Of a stretch of DNA of 64,000 bases, positions 45,401 through 56,912 are shown piece after piece. The position numbers were made by a program, and so were the translations under genes. The notes under the pieces were generated by a model. That model was not told the origin of the DNA and did no database searches. It was given only the letters and a program-made list of their open reading frames with translations. Source of the DNA: Cryptomeria japonica (taxonomy: Eukaryota; Streptophyta; Pinopsida; Cupressales; Cupressaceae); contig NC_081413.1 in NCBI RefSeq assembly GCF_030272615.1, positions 601,336,709 through 601,400,708 of the forward strand, read 5' to 3'. Numbering within the stretch: the stretch's first letter is position 1; each line of letters starts with the position of its first letter.

Positions 45401-47073
45401 GGGTCAGGAGTCTCTTTGTTTGTATTTGTTTTACTATTTTTTCATCTTTCCAATTTGTGTTATATGGCATGTCATGCAATCTCGGCCTATTGTAATTTAT
45501 TTGCTTATTGTTCATGTATGATGGTCTTTCATTATGATTTTGCTTACCCTTTAGGTCCTTAAGCATGTCCATAATCTGAGTAAGATCATCTTTCTTGGGA
45601 ATCCTGGAGTTGTACAGTTTTGGATCCTCTCTCTTAGCAACCTTGCCAGCCACCTTCCTATTATTTTCAATAGTAGCAGCTGTCTTGAATGCTTGTTGTG
45701 AATTGTCAGGTCTATGAGACAAAATCTCATAATGAGTTTTGCTATCAAAAGCACTCAAATGAAAAATAAAAAATAAATCAACTGTCTAACATCTTTGGGT
45801 ATTCTATTTAATACTTTATTAAATCTTTTATTAAATTCAACAACTGATTCATTTTCATTCTTCCTTATGCTTGTTAATTCATGGGATTTAACTGAAGGAT
45901 CATTGTGATCTCCAAATTCTTTCAAGAATAGCATTACAAATTCCTGCCAGCTACAAATATATCTATCAGAAAGGCTTCTATACCATTCCCTTGCATCCTC
46001 TGTCAAAGATTGAACAAACAACTTCATGAATACATCTTCATGAGGAATCTCAAATTCTTCGATGATATTTTTTATATTAATTACATGCTTCTCTGTTGAA
46101 TCAACTCCATTTCTTGAGAATTTGGGGATAGCTAATCTCAAATCATTAGTGATATGATTTGGATAACCAATAATTCCAGTGAAATCCAATTGTCTGTATC
46201 TTTCAATGATTAAGGGTTGCCTGCCAACATGATGGTTGCTTTGATTGTCTGCTTTGATTGTCTATATCTTTCAATGATTAAGGGTTGCCTCCCAACATGA
46301 TGGTTGCTTTGATTGTTCATAACTCCTCTATTGAATCCACCATTGTTACCATAGTTTCCGTTATTACCATTGTTTCCACCCCCATTATTATTTCCATTAT
46401 TACTATTCCTACCTCCACCATTGCCACTTCCATAATTGCCATTGTTACCTCTTATATGTCCATTATTTTGATTGTTGCCACATCCATTATTTCCTACATG
46501 GGTACCCCTATTTGTGTTAATCCAGTTCCCATCATTTCCCCCATCTCCATTCCTTCTTCCATCCTCCTGCCTCTCTTCACTTTGATCCCTATGCACATCC
46601 CTCTATCTTCTATTTTCATTTACCAACGGATTATCATACATTACAAAAGCTTGGTCCATTCTTCTCATATGAGGGGGACTATATTTTGGAACTACTTGTC
46701 TACTTGTTTCACCTCTCTCTTCTCCTACCTTTTTTGTCTTGGGGCTTGAAATATCATTTCTCTCTATTCCTAGTTTTTGTAACACCCAATCTAGTTGCCT
46801 TTTAAGTGCCCTCACCATCTTGGCATCATCGGCATTCATATTAGCCATCTTAATAATAAGATCATCCCAATGTTTTTCTTCCTATTCCTCAACAATCATG
46901 ATCTCATCATGGCTATGTCTATTATCCTTTGAAGTTATTTTATAAAAAGGATTTTCCTCTCTATTCTCAGATTTTCCAGCATATGAAGAATCTTCCTCCC
47001 TTCTAGGAAATCTCTTATATCCTTCAAATGCCATCTTTGATTTTTTCCCTTTGTTCCTTTTCTTGGGACTCAA
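45396..47073 (-). pseudogene. Gag of the 18-kb element
   Basis: Starts at ATG 47071-47073 (M-S-P-K-K-R-N-K-G-K-K). The N-terminal third is basic and helical, then 46596-46330 is a Gly/Asn-rich low-complexity stretch. The capsid part (46189-45396) has E-F-E-I-P-H-E-D, F-V-Q-S-L-T, A-R-E-W-Y-R-S-L and W-Q-E-F-V-M-L-F-L-K-E-F, a Retrotrans_gag signature. A 68-bp tandem duplication at 46191-46313 shifts the frame between the Gly/Asn segment and the capsid. A second break is near 45760. Confidence 0.82.
46191..46313 (-). repeat. Tandem duplication inside gag (offset 68 bp)
   Basis: The text beginning TGTCTGTATCTTTCAATG at 46191 recurs with one or two changes at 46259, with TGTCTGCTTTGAT between the copies. 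An offset of 68 is not a multiple of three, so the duplication breaks the gag frame. Confidence 0.9.
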
Positions 47074-47307
47074 CTGAACAAGATCTTCTTGTCATTTGTG
47101 CAGAGACCTCCTCCCATGCGTAAATCTTAATGACAAATTTCTAGGAGTTTCTTTTATTTTCTCAACATACCAGTTATTATTCATGTATTACATGTAGAAT
47201 CACCACCTCCTAAGAGGAAAAATATCCTTTACCAATCTTTTGGGCTCCCTCCTCCAGCAGAGTCTGAAATGAAACCCCTAGAAATTTTGAATACTTCTTA
47301 TCACAAC

Positions 47308-47325
47308 TCCCCAACAGAGTCGCCA
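47308..47325 (-). other. Primer-binding site of the 18-kb element
   Basis: TGGCGACTCTGTTGGGGA on the minus strand, a few bases inside the 5' LTR. This type, matching a tRNA other than initiator-Met (usually given as tRNA-Arg for Ogre), is typical of Tat/Ogre elements. Confidence 0.85.
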
Positions 47326-47328
47326 ATC

Positions 47329-50300
47329 AGTTGGTGCCCAAAACCACAGATTGGAAAACCCAAAGACTTGCCAAATCCTCAAGCAATCCAATCAACCTTG
47401 GCCAGCAAACAGGGATAGTCAAAGACTAAATCCCTCTGCACTTTAGGCTCCACTAAACCTAGGCGGGTATACGTCACACTCTCAAGCACAAAAGAGATTA
47501 TTTAAAGTGGATTTAAGCCTTTTAGCAAATTACAAACTGGCAAATTGTTGTCTGCAATTATGCTTTATTATGTGCTTTATATAAATGCCTTTGAAAAGAA
47601 ATGATTGTGAATGTATATTGAAAATGAGATTTCTTTCAAGACCTAAAAGACATATGAATAGATCAATTCATATAGGATTTGGGAAGAATGTTTTTCTGTC
47701 AAGGACCTTGAATGCATATAGATCAAAACCTTGAAAAATCAATAACAGACTAGTGCCTCTATCTAGGGATATATATGACACTTTGTGGACAGAATATCTT
47801 ATCAACTCATGAGAGAATATTAATCATCAACTATGAAGGTTTTAGTATGTGCTACGCAATAATAAAAAACTCAATCTCACTTTTAATGTAACAACATGTG
47901 ATGGCACATCATAGCAAATCATATAACAAATTTATCAAGAGGACAAAAATAACTCATCAACATAGAAGTATGCACAATACTTAGAAAAAGAAACAATGAA
48001 CCTTTGTATATTAATCCTTAGGAGATGATTGCATACATAAGCTACACTTGAAAATACTCCATTACAATCTATTTGCACAGAAAAGATACTTCTTTATCCT
48101 ATAGACTTCCCTATTACATATAACTTGTAGTCCTTCCAAGCAGTCTATTTTTTCTGAATCCTCCTCCTCTTTACATACAAAATGACTCATTATAAATACA
48201 TATGCTAAGAGATATGAATGAAAGGACACACCCTTTCATTATCCTAAACAACTAATTGAACAATAACTAAAGAGCCTAGCTAAAACATCAATTACATTAT
48301 AAACACAAAACTAAATAATGACTTAAGAGTTTTGATCCAGTCACTGTCCGCACTTCTGAATGTGCCACAAATAGCCTGCGTCTTTCTAGGTTGTAGCATT
48401 GAATATTACGTCCTTGGCTGCATTCTCTATCACGTAAAAGTTCTCCAACTGAACGACTATGTCATTCATGTCTAGAATATACATTTTGGAAATGGCTTGG
48501 GCTGCACTAAGAAAAGACTTACACTCAAAAATCCATATGGTCTTATCCTTAATCACACATGCATCATCTACCAAACTAGGAACCCCATGCTGAACAATTT
48601 GTTGGCTCTCATTGAATTCAGATTTCAATTCCTTCATGAATTCATCAAGTGTGACAAACAAACCCTAAACTTTCTTCTTTACCTTCTCCCTAATCGATGT
48701 ATCTTGTAACAATAGGTTGAGTCTATCTCGAATTCTGGTATTAGACACCATATTTTCCATGTTCCTCTTATATAAATCCCAAAAATTCATTCAATGCCTT
48801 CTCCATGTTATCATATCTTTTTCTCATCAATACACAAGCAGTATCAGCCCTAATGCCCTTCATTTCCCTCTTCAATTTAGTGTGCTCATAAGCTAGTTTT
48901 TCAAATTTCTTCTTCCATTGGCCTCTGGAATCAGTAATTTGAGGGATCAGATGCCCACTCCTCTTAAGAGTTTCCTCATATAGAGCCTTATATTTATTTT
49001 TCTCTACTATCTCATGTTTCATCTGAGCCTTATTGAATTTTGAGATATTAATACCTATGTCAGCAGTGACCATTGGATCTACCTCTCCAACTTTCAAGGT
49101 CATCATGTGACCAAAGGCTTTATCCACATCTATGATTTTTGGCCTTTTATTTGGGGGGTACAATGCCCATAACAACATTGCTTGTTCCTCAGGATCATAC
49201 CTCGATCTAATAAATATATCATTAACCCTTTGGACATTCAACTTGATCGGTCCTTATTGTCTGCATGTAATAAGCTGTCAAAAATAATGATGCACTCAAA
49301 TCCCATCCTGGGAACAAAATAATACCTGCTTCCACTAGCAACTACCTTCCTCTCTGAGGGGTCATTGCCTCTATTTCTCCATCAATATCAGCTTTAAGCT
49401 TCTACAACATTTCCTCCTCATTCTCTGGTGTGATATTTGGCATTTCTTCCCTTGACTTCTTCCCTTTGAAGTGGTATAAGAAGGATTTAAATTCTTTAGA
49501 CTTGATGAATTGATCATCTAAAACAAATCAAGTATGATTTTTCATCCTCTCATCTATTTTTGAATTTAACACAACGAGGAGTTTATCCTATGCTTCTGGT
49601 TCCTTCTCCTTCTCAGGTGCATGGAGCTTGGAAACTACTTCATTCTCTCCTGAATCACTTTGAGCTGGGTCTCCCTCCATGTTTTCCAGCCTCTGTCTGC
49701 TCTCCTCTGGTTTCTTCTCTAAGGTGTCCATAACCTCTACAAGCTCCTCCACTTCCTTATTTTTACACATATCTTCAAACTCATCCTCCTGATGATAGTA
49801 ATCTCCCAACTCTTGTCTCTTCCCACTTGTGTGGATGTAGCCCTCAGGATCATAATGTGTTCTAGATATGTGCTGGAACAGGTTGTACTCATCTACCAAC
49901 TTCCTGTCAATAACCTCATATGCTTTGGTAGATACAATTTTAAAATCTTAGAAATGAAGTGTACTAGGGAGGAAGGCTTGTATGTGTGCACCTCCAAAAT
50001 GCTTGGCATTAGAGACACTTAATTGCCTTAGAATTTCCAAAAAAGCAATCTTGTCTAGTGCAAGTTTCGGTAGCACATAGGGATAACCTTCAAATCCATA
50101 GCACCGAATAAAAGTGAAGTTTTGGCATGAGTACCAATCACCGTATTTATGATTAACCTTTGGATTTTTGTGATCGTGAGGCCTAAAAAACTTCTTGACA
50201 TCCTTAGAAAATGATACCTGTAGAGGCTCACCAAAGAGCACGAAAATTGGCTTAACAAAGAATTCCTTAAATTTGAGGTAATGAGAATTTACGTATCTGT

Positions 50301-52862
50301 AATCCTAGAGGGAAACCCACAATTGCACTAGTTGATCATGTCCATTCTTCCCTACTATATTTACACTCAAACCTTTTGACCATAATCCCCTAAATCTCTG
50401 ATAAAATAAAATAATATGCATTAATAGCGAATAATCCTTGAAATGCTTGTCTGGATTATCTTTCAAGTTCATGAAGCCTTCATGATGTCTGTCCACTAGG
50501 TAAAAAGTAAAATCAAAAGCTCTAGGCTCATGTCTCTAAATATTTGCTACTAAAACCAGTGTTCCTATGTTTTCCACATCAGGAGCTTCAACTCCTCTAA
50601 CCTGGCTAGAAGCCATATATGTATACTGTAGATACTTCTTGAAAATAGTCTTATCGTAAGGATGACCATCTTCCTTTGTTAGCCTCCCCATATCTTCTTT
50701 GTAGATAGTGAGGTTCCAACCTTGGTATGTAGTATCCATTTTTCTATACTCCTCTTCCAAATCTAGAAAAGATAAGTGCACATTCACCTCCAGATCTGCT
50801 ACAAAAACTTCTTGAATTATGGCTACTGCAAAGTGAACTAAAGCAGTCCCGTTGGGCAATAAAATGCATCGTTTGTTTGCATCATAATGTCTTGCCAATA
50901 GCTTCAATAAATAAATATTTACAAAGACATTAGGTACCATGAGTTTACCTAAATTGGTACTCCATGGGTTTGAAATTGGCATAGGCTCATCCCTACGGAG
51001 GTAATGAAAAAGAAACAGCTTGTGCCCACACAGTATTGTGAGTACATCTCCAATGTCTCTGTATTTGTCCTCTAACTAGTTGTGAATAAGAAAATTTACC
51101 TTAGCTCTATGTGACCTAGCTCCTGGAGAGCCCATCTGATCTATCATATCTTGATTTAATTTTCTTCGGACCTCACTGACTTCACCCTTTGATTTTTTCA
51201 TCATGGTACTAGATACTTCAACAAACTTTTGTTTCCCTTTTGAGCTTGACCCTCCCATCTCTACAAATTTCTTTACTCTATGCTCAGTAGCTCAAAATAT
51301 TTCTCAATAAACACTTGATATCTTTCTGCAATAACTTTGTGTGAAACGTTGTTATGCAACACTGGCTATATATCCCAAGGAGTCCAATCTTGTACTTAAT
51401 TACTACAATCTTGATGGCTCTTGTTCATGTGGCAATGAACCTACTCAATGGATGCATTTAATGGAATCCATTATGTTAGTTTTTCACATTAGGACCTCCA
51501 ATGACTAATCGGTGAGACTTTTCCTGATGATTCAATTGTTTGGCGTCGTTTGTTATGACTTTACTGCTTTTCACCTTCTGATCAGCACAAGCTACCCTGA
51601 CCAACTTATTGAGTCTTGGGATAGAAAATTTTATCCTATCCTGATGGTTCACTTTATCCCAATGGGCATTCCTTCAATCTCAGCTTTTCATTTTGTTTTA
51701 ACTTTCCATCGGCATAACTCTCCCCGATGCCTTCGCCTTTGGTTTTCTTTTACTTAACCCATCGGGTATCGACATATTTCATTTTATGTCCCTCCGATGC
51801 CCCGATGATATCAATATACCAATCCACATTTTGACTAAGTCCACAACATTATCAGCATAACTCACCCCACAAAACTCCTTGCAACTCAGCATTCACCTTA
51901 ATGGTCCTATCAAGTTTCGGCATAGCATAAAAGTTCTTCTTCCAATGTCCCAATGAGTCCTCACTACATGCTTACTTTATCGGTATAATTTACACCGATA
52001 TTGCCACAAGTGCTTCTATCTTCATTGGGGGTCAGAATAGCCTTTTTCTATTCCTCGCGAAGTCCCAATGAGTCTTTGATGTACCTTTATGCTTTATACC
52101 TCCGAGTCTATTTTATTGGTATAGGTAATACCGATAGTTCCACCCTCCAATTATCCAATTCATCGAGGATTGGCCTAACTATTTTTGCACTACTAAGATA
52201 TGGTCTTTTTCTCCGATAGGCCCGCCTTCGATTCACTTCAGTCATCAGGTATCAGGATAGAGTTTTATTGCTATTTCTGATCTCTCGATGCTATAAGTCC
52301 TTGATTTGCATTGCCTTATCGTTACAAGTTAGATCGATAGCCTCATAGGTTATCAGTATAGAAATTTTTATGCTTTTCCGATAAGCTGATACATGTCAAT
52401 AACAAGCACCCTCATTCTGCCTCATCAGAATAAGCTATCCTGATGGTGTGACCTTTCCAAGAGTGTGCACCATGCTGAAAATCACTTAAGTGCCTCCATG
52501 AATCTGCCCTCTAATTTATTGGTATATGTTATGCTGATAATCCTTCTTTTGCTTGCCAGTGCTATTTCATCCCAATTATCCCACAGGGTTTGATAAATAT
52601 TAGAAAACAATCTTAGATTATACCATAATGACTTCCCTGCTAATTAAATGCTTCCATATTGGGTTCCTTGTGCAATCTATACTTAGTGCATGCCCTTAGT
52701 GTGCCCAAGTGATACCTTGACATTCCTGACACAACTGATCCTTAGAGAACTATACTCGTGCTAATAATATTCCTACACATGCAAACCAGCAGTAAATGCT
52801 CATATGATAAGAAAAAGGCCTCCATAAAGCACAAAATGTTTTGTTAAAAATATGTGCTAACA
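47329..52862 (-). repeat. 5' LTR of the 18-kb element
   Basis: Pairs with 34876-40449. Its plus-strand start has changed from TG to AG (CAGTTGGTGCCC). It ends GTGCTAACA and is followed by the TGATG duplication. Candidate TATA boxes on the minus strand are GGTATAAAGC near 52090-52100, upstream of the LTR ORF, and TATTTATAATGAGTCA near 48183-48198, downstream of it. Confidence 0.92.
48386..51258 (-). pseudogene. ORF carried in the 5' LTR (second copy of the unknown protein)
   Basis: Starts at ATG 51256-51258 (M-G-G-S-S-S-K-G-K-Q-K). Open pieces are 51258-51076, 50982-50536, 50496-50305, 50241-49948, 49899-49588, 49241-48768 and 48661-48386. It matches the 35883-38772 copy throughout. Most stops differ between copies; a few are shared, such as the TAG at 49588-49590 and 37102-37104. 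Shared stops were either present at insertion or arose twice by C-to-T change at CAG. Function unknown. Confidence 0.7.
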
Positions 52863-52867
52863 TGATG

Positions 52868-53330
52868 GATGAGTTCAATTGGTTATTACTATATTGTCAG
52901 TTCATGTAAGGATATGTTGTAATTTTTGAATTGAGAAATATGTGACCTAGTGCCTATGTTCATCTATTTTGGTTTTGTGGTTATTAGACCAATAAAGGTC
53001 ATAGATATTAAGAATTGTTCTCTGGCTGATTTGGATGAGTGTAGAGACAAGTATCAGAAGGCAGTTGAAAATATTACTTTCTTAGGAGGTTTAGTGGATA
53101 AGGGAATGCAGGAAATTGATGAATATGAAACAAAGTTTGATGAGAAGACCAAAGAATGTTTGAAGTTAGAAGAAGTGACAAATCTGAAGTGTAAAGGGGA
53201 AAATTTGATTTGGCAATTCGCAACATAGAAAGAGAAATCACCAAATCAATTTTCTCTTTGGGGAGAGATTTCCTTTACATTCAAAAGAGGGGAGGAATCC
53301 ACTACAGAGGGGAGGAATCCACTACATTCA
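52868..53330 (+). pseudogene. Plus-strand coding fragment of unknown family, with purine tract
   Basis: The open frame 52950-53228 reads a charged, helical peptide (L-D-E-C-R-D-K-Y-Q-K, E-I-D-E-Y-E-T-K-F-D-E-K-T), probably coiled coil. It continues after one stop to about 53330, over a purine-rich tract AAAAGAGGGGAGGA and a 20-bp tandem duplication. It resembles the C-terminal coil of a retroelement protein near its polypurine tract, but I cannot place it. It flanks the 18-kb insertion on its right. Confidence 0.4.
53287..53326 (+). repeat. 20-bp perfect tandem duplication
   Basis: GAGGGGAGGAATCCACTACA occurs twice without a gap, at 53287-53306 and 53307-53326. The unit includes a purine tract. 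Confidence 0.95.
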
Positions 53331-53831
53331 ATCATAAATCAGATAAGGACTGAATACTAAGTGGATTGATTGATTATGGTGAGTTTTTCCCTCTTTTGTG
53401 ACTTGAAATGCTGATTTAGTGTAAAGTGTTGAAATTAAAGACAAAATTGAGAAAATAAAGAGCTACAGGTTTGAGATTTCATCATGCACCTAGATTTGAG
53501 TAATATGAGCTAATTAGGATTTACCTTGCAAAAATGCCTTGAAAAAACAGGGACTGTGGCGCTGCCTCTTGGTCCTCTAAATTTTCTGTGCATTAAAAAT
53601 AATTTTTTTAATTTCTGCTAATAAAGCTTAATTCCAGAAGAATAGTTGTGCACCTGTTTCCTACACATAGATTAAAGGGGAAAAAGGTTGGGAATAGGGG
53701 TTCACCTAAGTCAAACCCCGATTAAGGAATCAACCTTGAATCAAATATTGTAAATGCTTAAAATAAATGATGGAAAGTTATACCTTTAGATCTGCAATAA
53801 ATGATCATGATGCTTTGTTTCTTGAATATAA
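53331..53831. other. Junction region, no gene seen
   Basis: Between the plus-strand fragment and the end of element A ORF2. The 3' LTR expected for element A is not found here, so that element is truncated on this side. Confidence 0.5.
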
Positions 53832-56344
53832 TCACATATGCTTTTTCATCTTCTTTTCTTTAGATTTGGCTAGTTGAACCAATACAATAGCTTGGGAGGC
53901 TTGTGGATCCTCGATAGGTTGCTCAGTGGAGGCAACACTTTTGTCGGTTTCTTTATCCTTTGCTGAGTCCTTTGGTGGTTCAGTGCTTGGGGTCTCAGTT
54001 GCAACATTTTCAGTGTTAGGAGGATCTTGAGAGGTCTGTTCCCTGGTGGCCTGAGGAGTAGCTTCTCCTTCTATAGACTTGTGACCTTCGGTCCCTTGTT
54101 CAGTATCCTTAGGGGCCTTGGTTGCAGCAGAATGAGTGACCGGAGGATAAGGTTGAACTTGTTCCAAAACTAACTCACTAGATACCAGTTTTGCATAGGC
54201 ATTGCCTTCTATCATTTCCTATTCAGGTGCCTCAGTGTCCATGATGTCTTCATCAATTTTTATGGTGTCAGCAGGGTCTTGTTCGGTGACATCAGGATCT
54301 TGCTCGGTGACATCAACTATTTCAACTTCAACTTGCTCACCAACATCCTTGATTCTAAAGATTTCCTGCCACTTTTCTTTTGTCTCATTTTCTACTTCAA
54401 TATATAGATCATTCATCAGTTTTAAGGCTCTTTGTTTGATGAGGAACTTTGTGTGGTAGGTTGTCAGATGTTCTTTTATTTCAACTACCGACATGTCTGG
54501 AAAGAGATGTACCAGACTTCTTTCTCTAATCTGTTTCTCAAAGTCCATTGCATATTTCCACCTATTATCAATATGCAAATATAATTCTTTTGGAAGAGAT
54601 TTACATACTTCCAATGGGACCAAGCAGAATTTCCATAGTGTGTAGATGACAGCTTCTTCTATTTGTCTCTTCTCATCATCAGATCTGGTTTCATACTTAA
54701 CATATCTGAATCCTCCAAATCCACCATATTCTTTCAAATTAGCACAGAAATTTTCAACACTATGTACATTTACCTTCTTGCTCTTGACAATCTGAAATTT
54801 ACTTGCATCTTCAGATTCGGTGTCACTAAACTCTTTTGCCAAAATGAGTTTTCGAGTAGATTTCTTGTAAGTCTTTGTTACCTTAGGAACAACAATAGTC
54901 TTTGGTTTCTTACTCAGTGACACTGCAGATGCTCTTGTGTTTGGACGCTTTACTGAGGGAGTCAGTGATGCCTTTGATGTGTCCTGCTTCTTCCTCTTCA
55001 GAACTTTCCCTTAGGCAACATGGTGCTTAGTGTAATAGCAGCCTCTTGGGCTTCTGATTCTTCCTTGGTGATTACTAGCATGCCCTTGACAGGTGTGGAG
55101 GAAGAACCTTCTCCAAATTTCTCTGATAGTGCCTTAATCATCTTTGTTGCGTTTCTTGTAGCTTTTGGTACTACAATGCTCATCTTTACTTTCTCTTTCA
55201 CTTCTTCATATGTTCCATACCTCAGCTCGGTAGCATGCCTTGGTAGTGTAAGAAAGGCATCTATCTGTTGTTGTGTGATGTCAAAGTCAACCTCATAACC
55301 CATAGGTGGTAAAGATTGAGTTCCTGGTTCCACAACATTCACATAGCAGTAGTCGGTGTCTACTTCAAAACATATGTCATCTTTGTATTTTTCCACTAGC
55401 TAGGGTGGAATTCTATACCTGTTATGCATCTTCTCTTGAAACTTTCTGAAATAATCATCCATAATATCATTGAAGTTGTCACCTAGACATTTGATAAAGT
55501 CATTGATTTGATGGGTGACTGGTCAGTGTAGCTCCCAAACTACTTTACCGACCGTTGGAAAGAATTTTTCAAAATAGAAAAACATGCATAATAACAGTGA
55601 TCCAAACTTTAGTGTATTGGCCAAGTTGTTCTTCTTCGGCTTCCTAATGGTGTTCAAATTCTCAAACAGGTTTTTCAGCAATACTTCACAAAGATCAATT
55701 TTCATTCCCTTTTTCACAATTTTGTATGCTAAGTCGACTGCTGCACAGGGTACATTGTTTTCCCTTGCCGATTAGAAGAAACAATAACCTATCACTCTAC
55801 TAGCAAACTTTAGCTCTGCATCAGTTACATTGTTCAATTTCAATCCTCTGCAATCTGATTCCAATCCAGTTAAGGTGATCAATTCCTTTTGTGATATCAT
55901 CTTCTGAGCTCGGGCATGATCATAAATAGGGTAACCGGTGATCAGATGAATGATTTCCTTGGTGATTTTGAATGGTTCCTCCTCTAACCACATGAAACCA
56001 TCATGAACTCTGCTCAGAACAAACTTGACCCACTGGGGTTTGAAGACACGGGGATATGTTAGGGCTTCAATCAATCCCTTGATCTTAATGTTCTCATACT
56101 TGCTATCCAATTTCCCATTGGTGCACAATTCATCATAGGTGTCTTTGATTTCAACATGACCTAGTTCTTCAACTCGACATTTGGTGAAGAATCTGACATC
56201 CTCAACTAGTAAAACTCTATCCGAGATGAGTGAAAATGCAGTTTTGTCATCTGATTCTAATGCTACTTTGGGAGTTAGAGAGTATTTTAGTGAGGGCTTT
56301 TCAACATTCTTAACAACAATAGGTTCTTGGATCTTCGGTGCCAT
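53832..56344 (-). pseudogene. ORF2 of element A (unknown large protein)
   Basis: Starts at ATG 56342-56344 (M-A-P-K-I-Q-E-P-I-V-V-K). In order: a first domain with R-V-H-D-G-F-M-W-L-E and I-T-G-Y-P; a helical part with L-K-F-G-S-L-L-L-C-M; Y-K-D-D-I-C-F-E; a basic Ser/Lys-rich, nuclear-signal-like segment near 54990-54840; a charged helical part near 54800-54350; and a Glu/Thr/Pro-rich acidic tail with two D-V-T-E-Q-D-P units. Stops near 55772, 55523 and 54998 break it. About 830 codons. The order matches element B ORF2 at 59571-62594. No RT, protease, integrase or known gag motif. I do not recognise the family. Confidence 0.7.
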
Positions 56345-56912
56345 TGTAGATTTCAGATAGAAATTATCAAAAGATTCTTAGGGTTTGGAAACTTTCAAAT
56401 GATAGACGCTTTTCCTCTTAACAAATATGAAACAAAAATCTTCAACAGATATGATCGGTAAACCATCTTAACAATGTGTTGAGATTGATGTAAATACCTT
56501 GAATTTCACTTCGGAGGAGGTTTGATCGCCTTATATTCGCTTTGCTCTGTTCTCTCAAAAACTTGGTGAGTGAAAAATGACCGCGTAAATGCTTTAAGTA
56601 CACAATATACCTTATCGGGCTTCGTGTAGGTTAGGTTAAAACATTAAATGCACTCGATTTCACTAAACTGATTTACTCTCCTTTTTTTTCTTTAACCGAG
56701 TAGCCAGATTTCCTTCATTTACCAACTAGATAGGCTTCCTGTAGTTACCGACTTGATAGGTTTCCTGTATAGTGCTTTCAAAAGACTTTGATAGAATTTC
56801 AAACTTAATAATACATCTTTAACTATGCAGATTTTGACTTAAGTACATAATAAAGTAGGAACTGTTAAGATTTGATCTTTGAGAGAGTGCAGTCCCTTCA
56901 TACCTTTACCGA
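56345..56912 (-). other. Spacer between ORF1 and ORF2 of element A
   Basis: No open frame of note. The matching spacer in element B (62595-62922) is shorter. It contains several ACCGA-type words and could hold a leader, splice site or internal promoter for ORF2; none can be proven by eye. Confidence 0.5.

Larger units (their letters stand above)
34876..52862 (-). mobile_element. Complete 18-kb Tat/Ogre-like Ty3 element with 5.5-kb LTRs
   Basis: LTRs are 34876-40449 (3') and 47329-52862 (5'), flanked by TGATG at 34871-34875 and 52863-52867. The primer site at 47308-47325 (TGGCGACTCTGTTGGGGA) is the type used by Ogre/Tat elements, not the initiator-Met type. Internal order on the minus strand: gag with a Gly/Asn-rich segment, protease, an additional RNase H, RT, RNase H, integrase; no chromodomain. 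Each LTR also holds a decayed ORF of about 960 codons. All frames contain stops. Confidence 0.93.

Noticed and set aside
46285-46749. 154-codon plus-strand ORF rich in Ile/Thr/Ser
   Set aside because: Antisense of the Gly/Asn-rich gag segment (GTT/ATT repeats).
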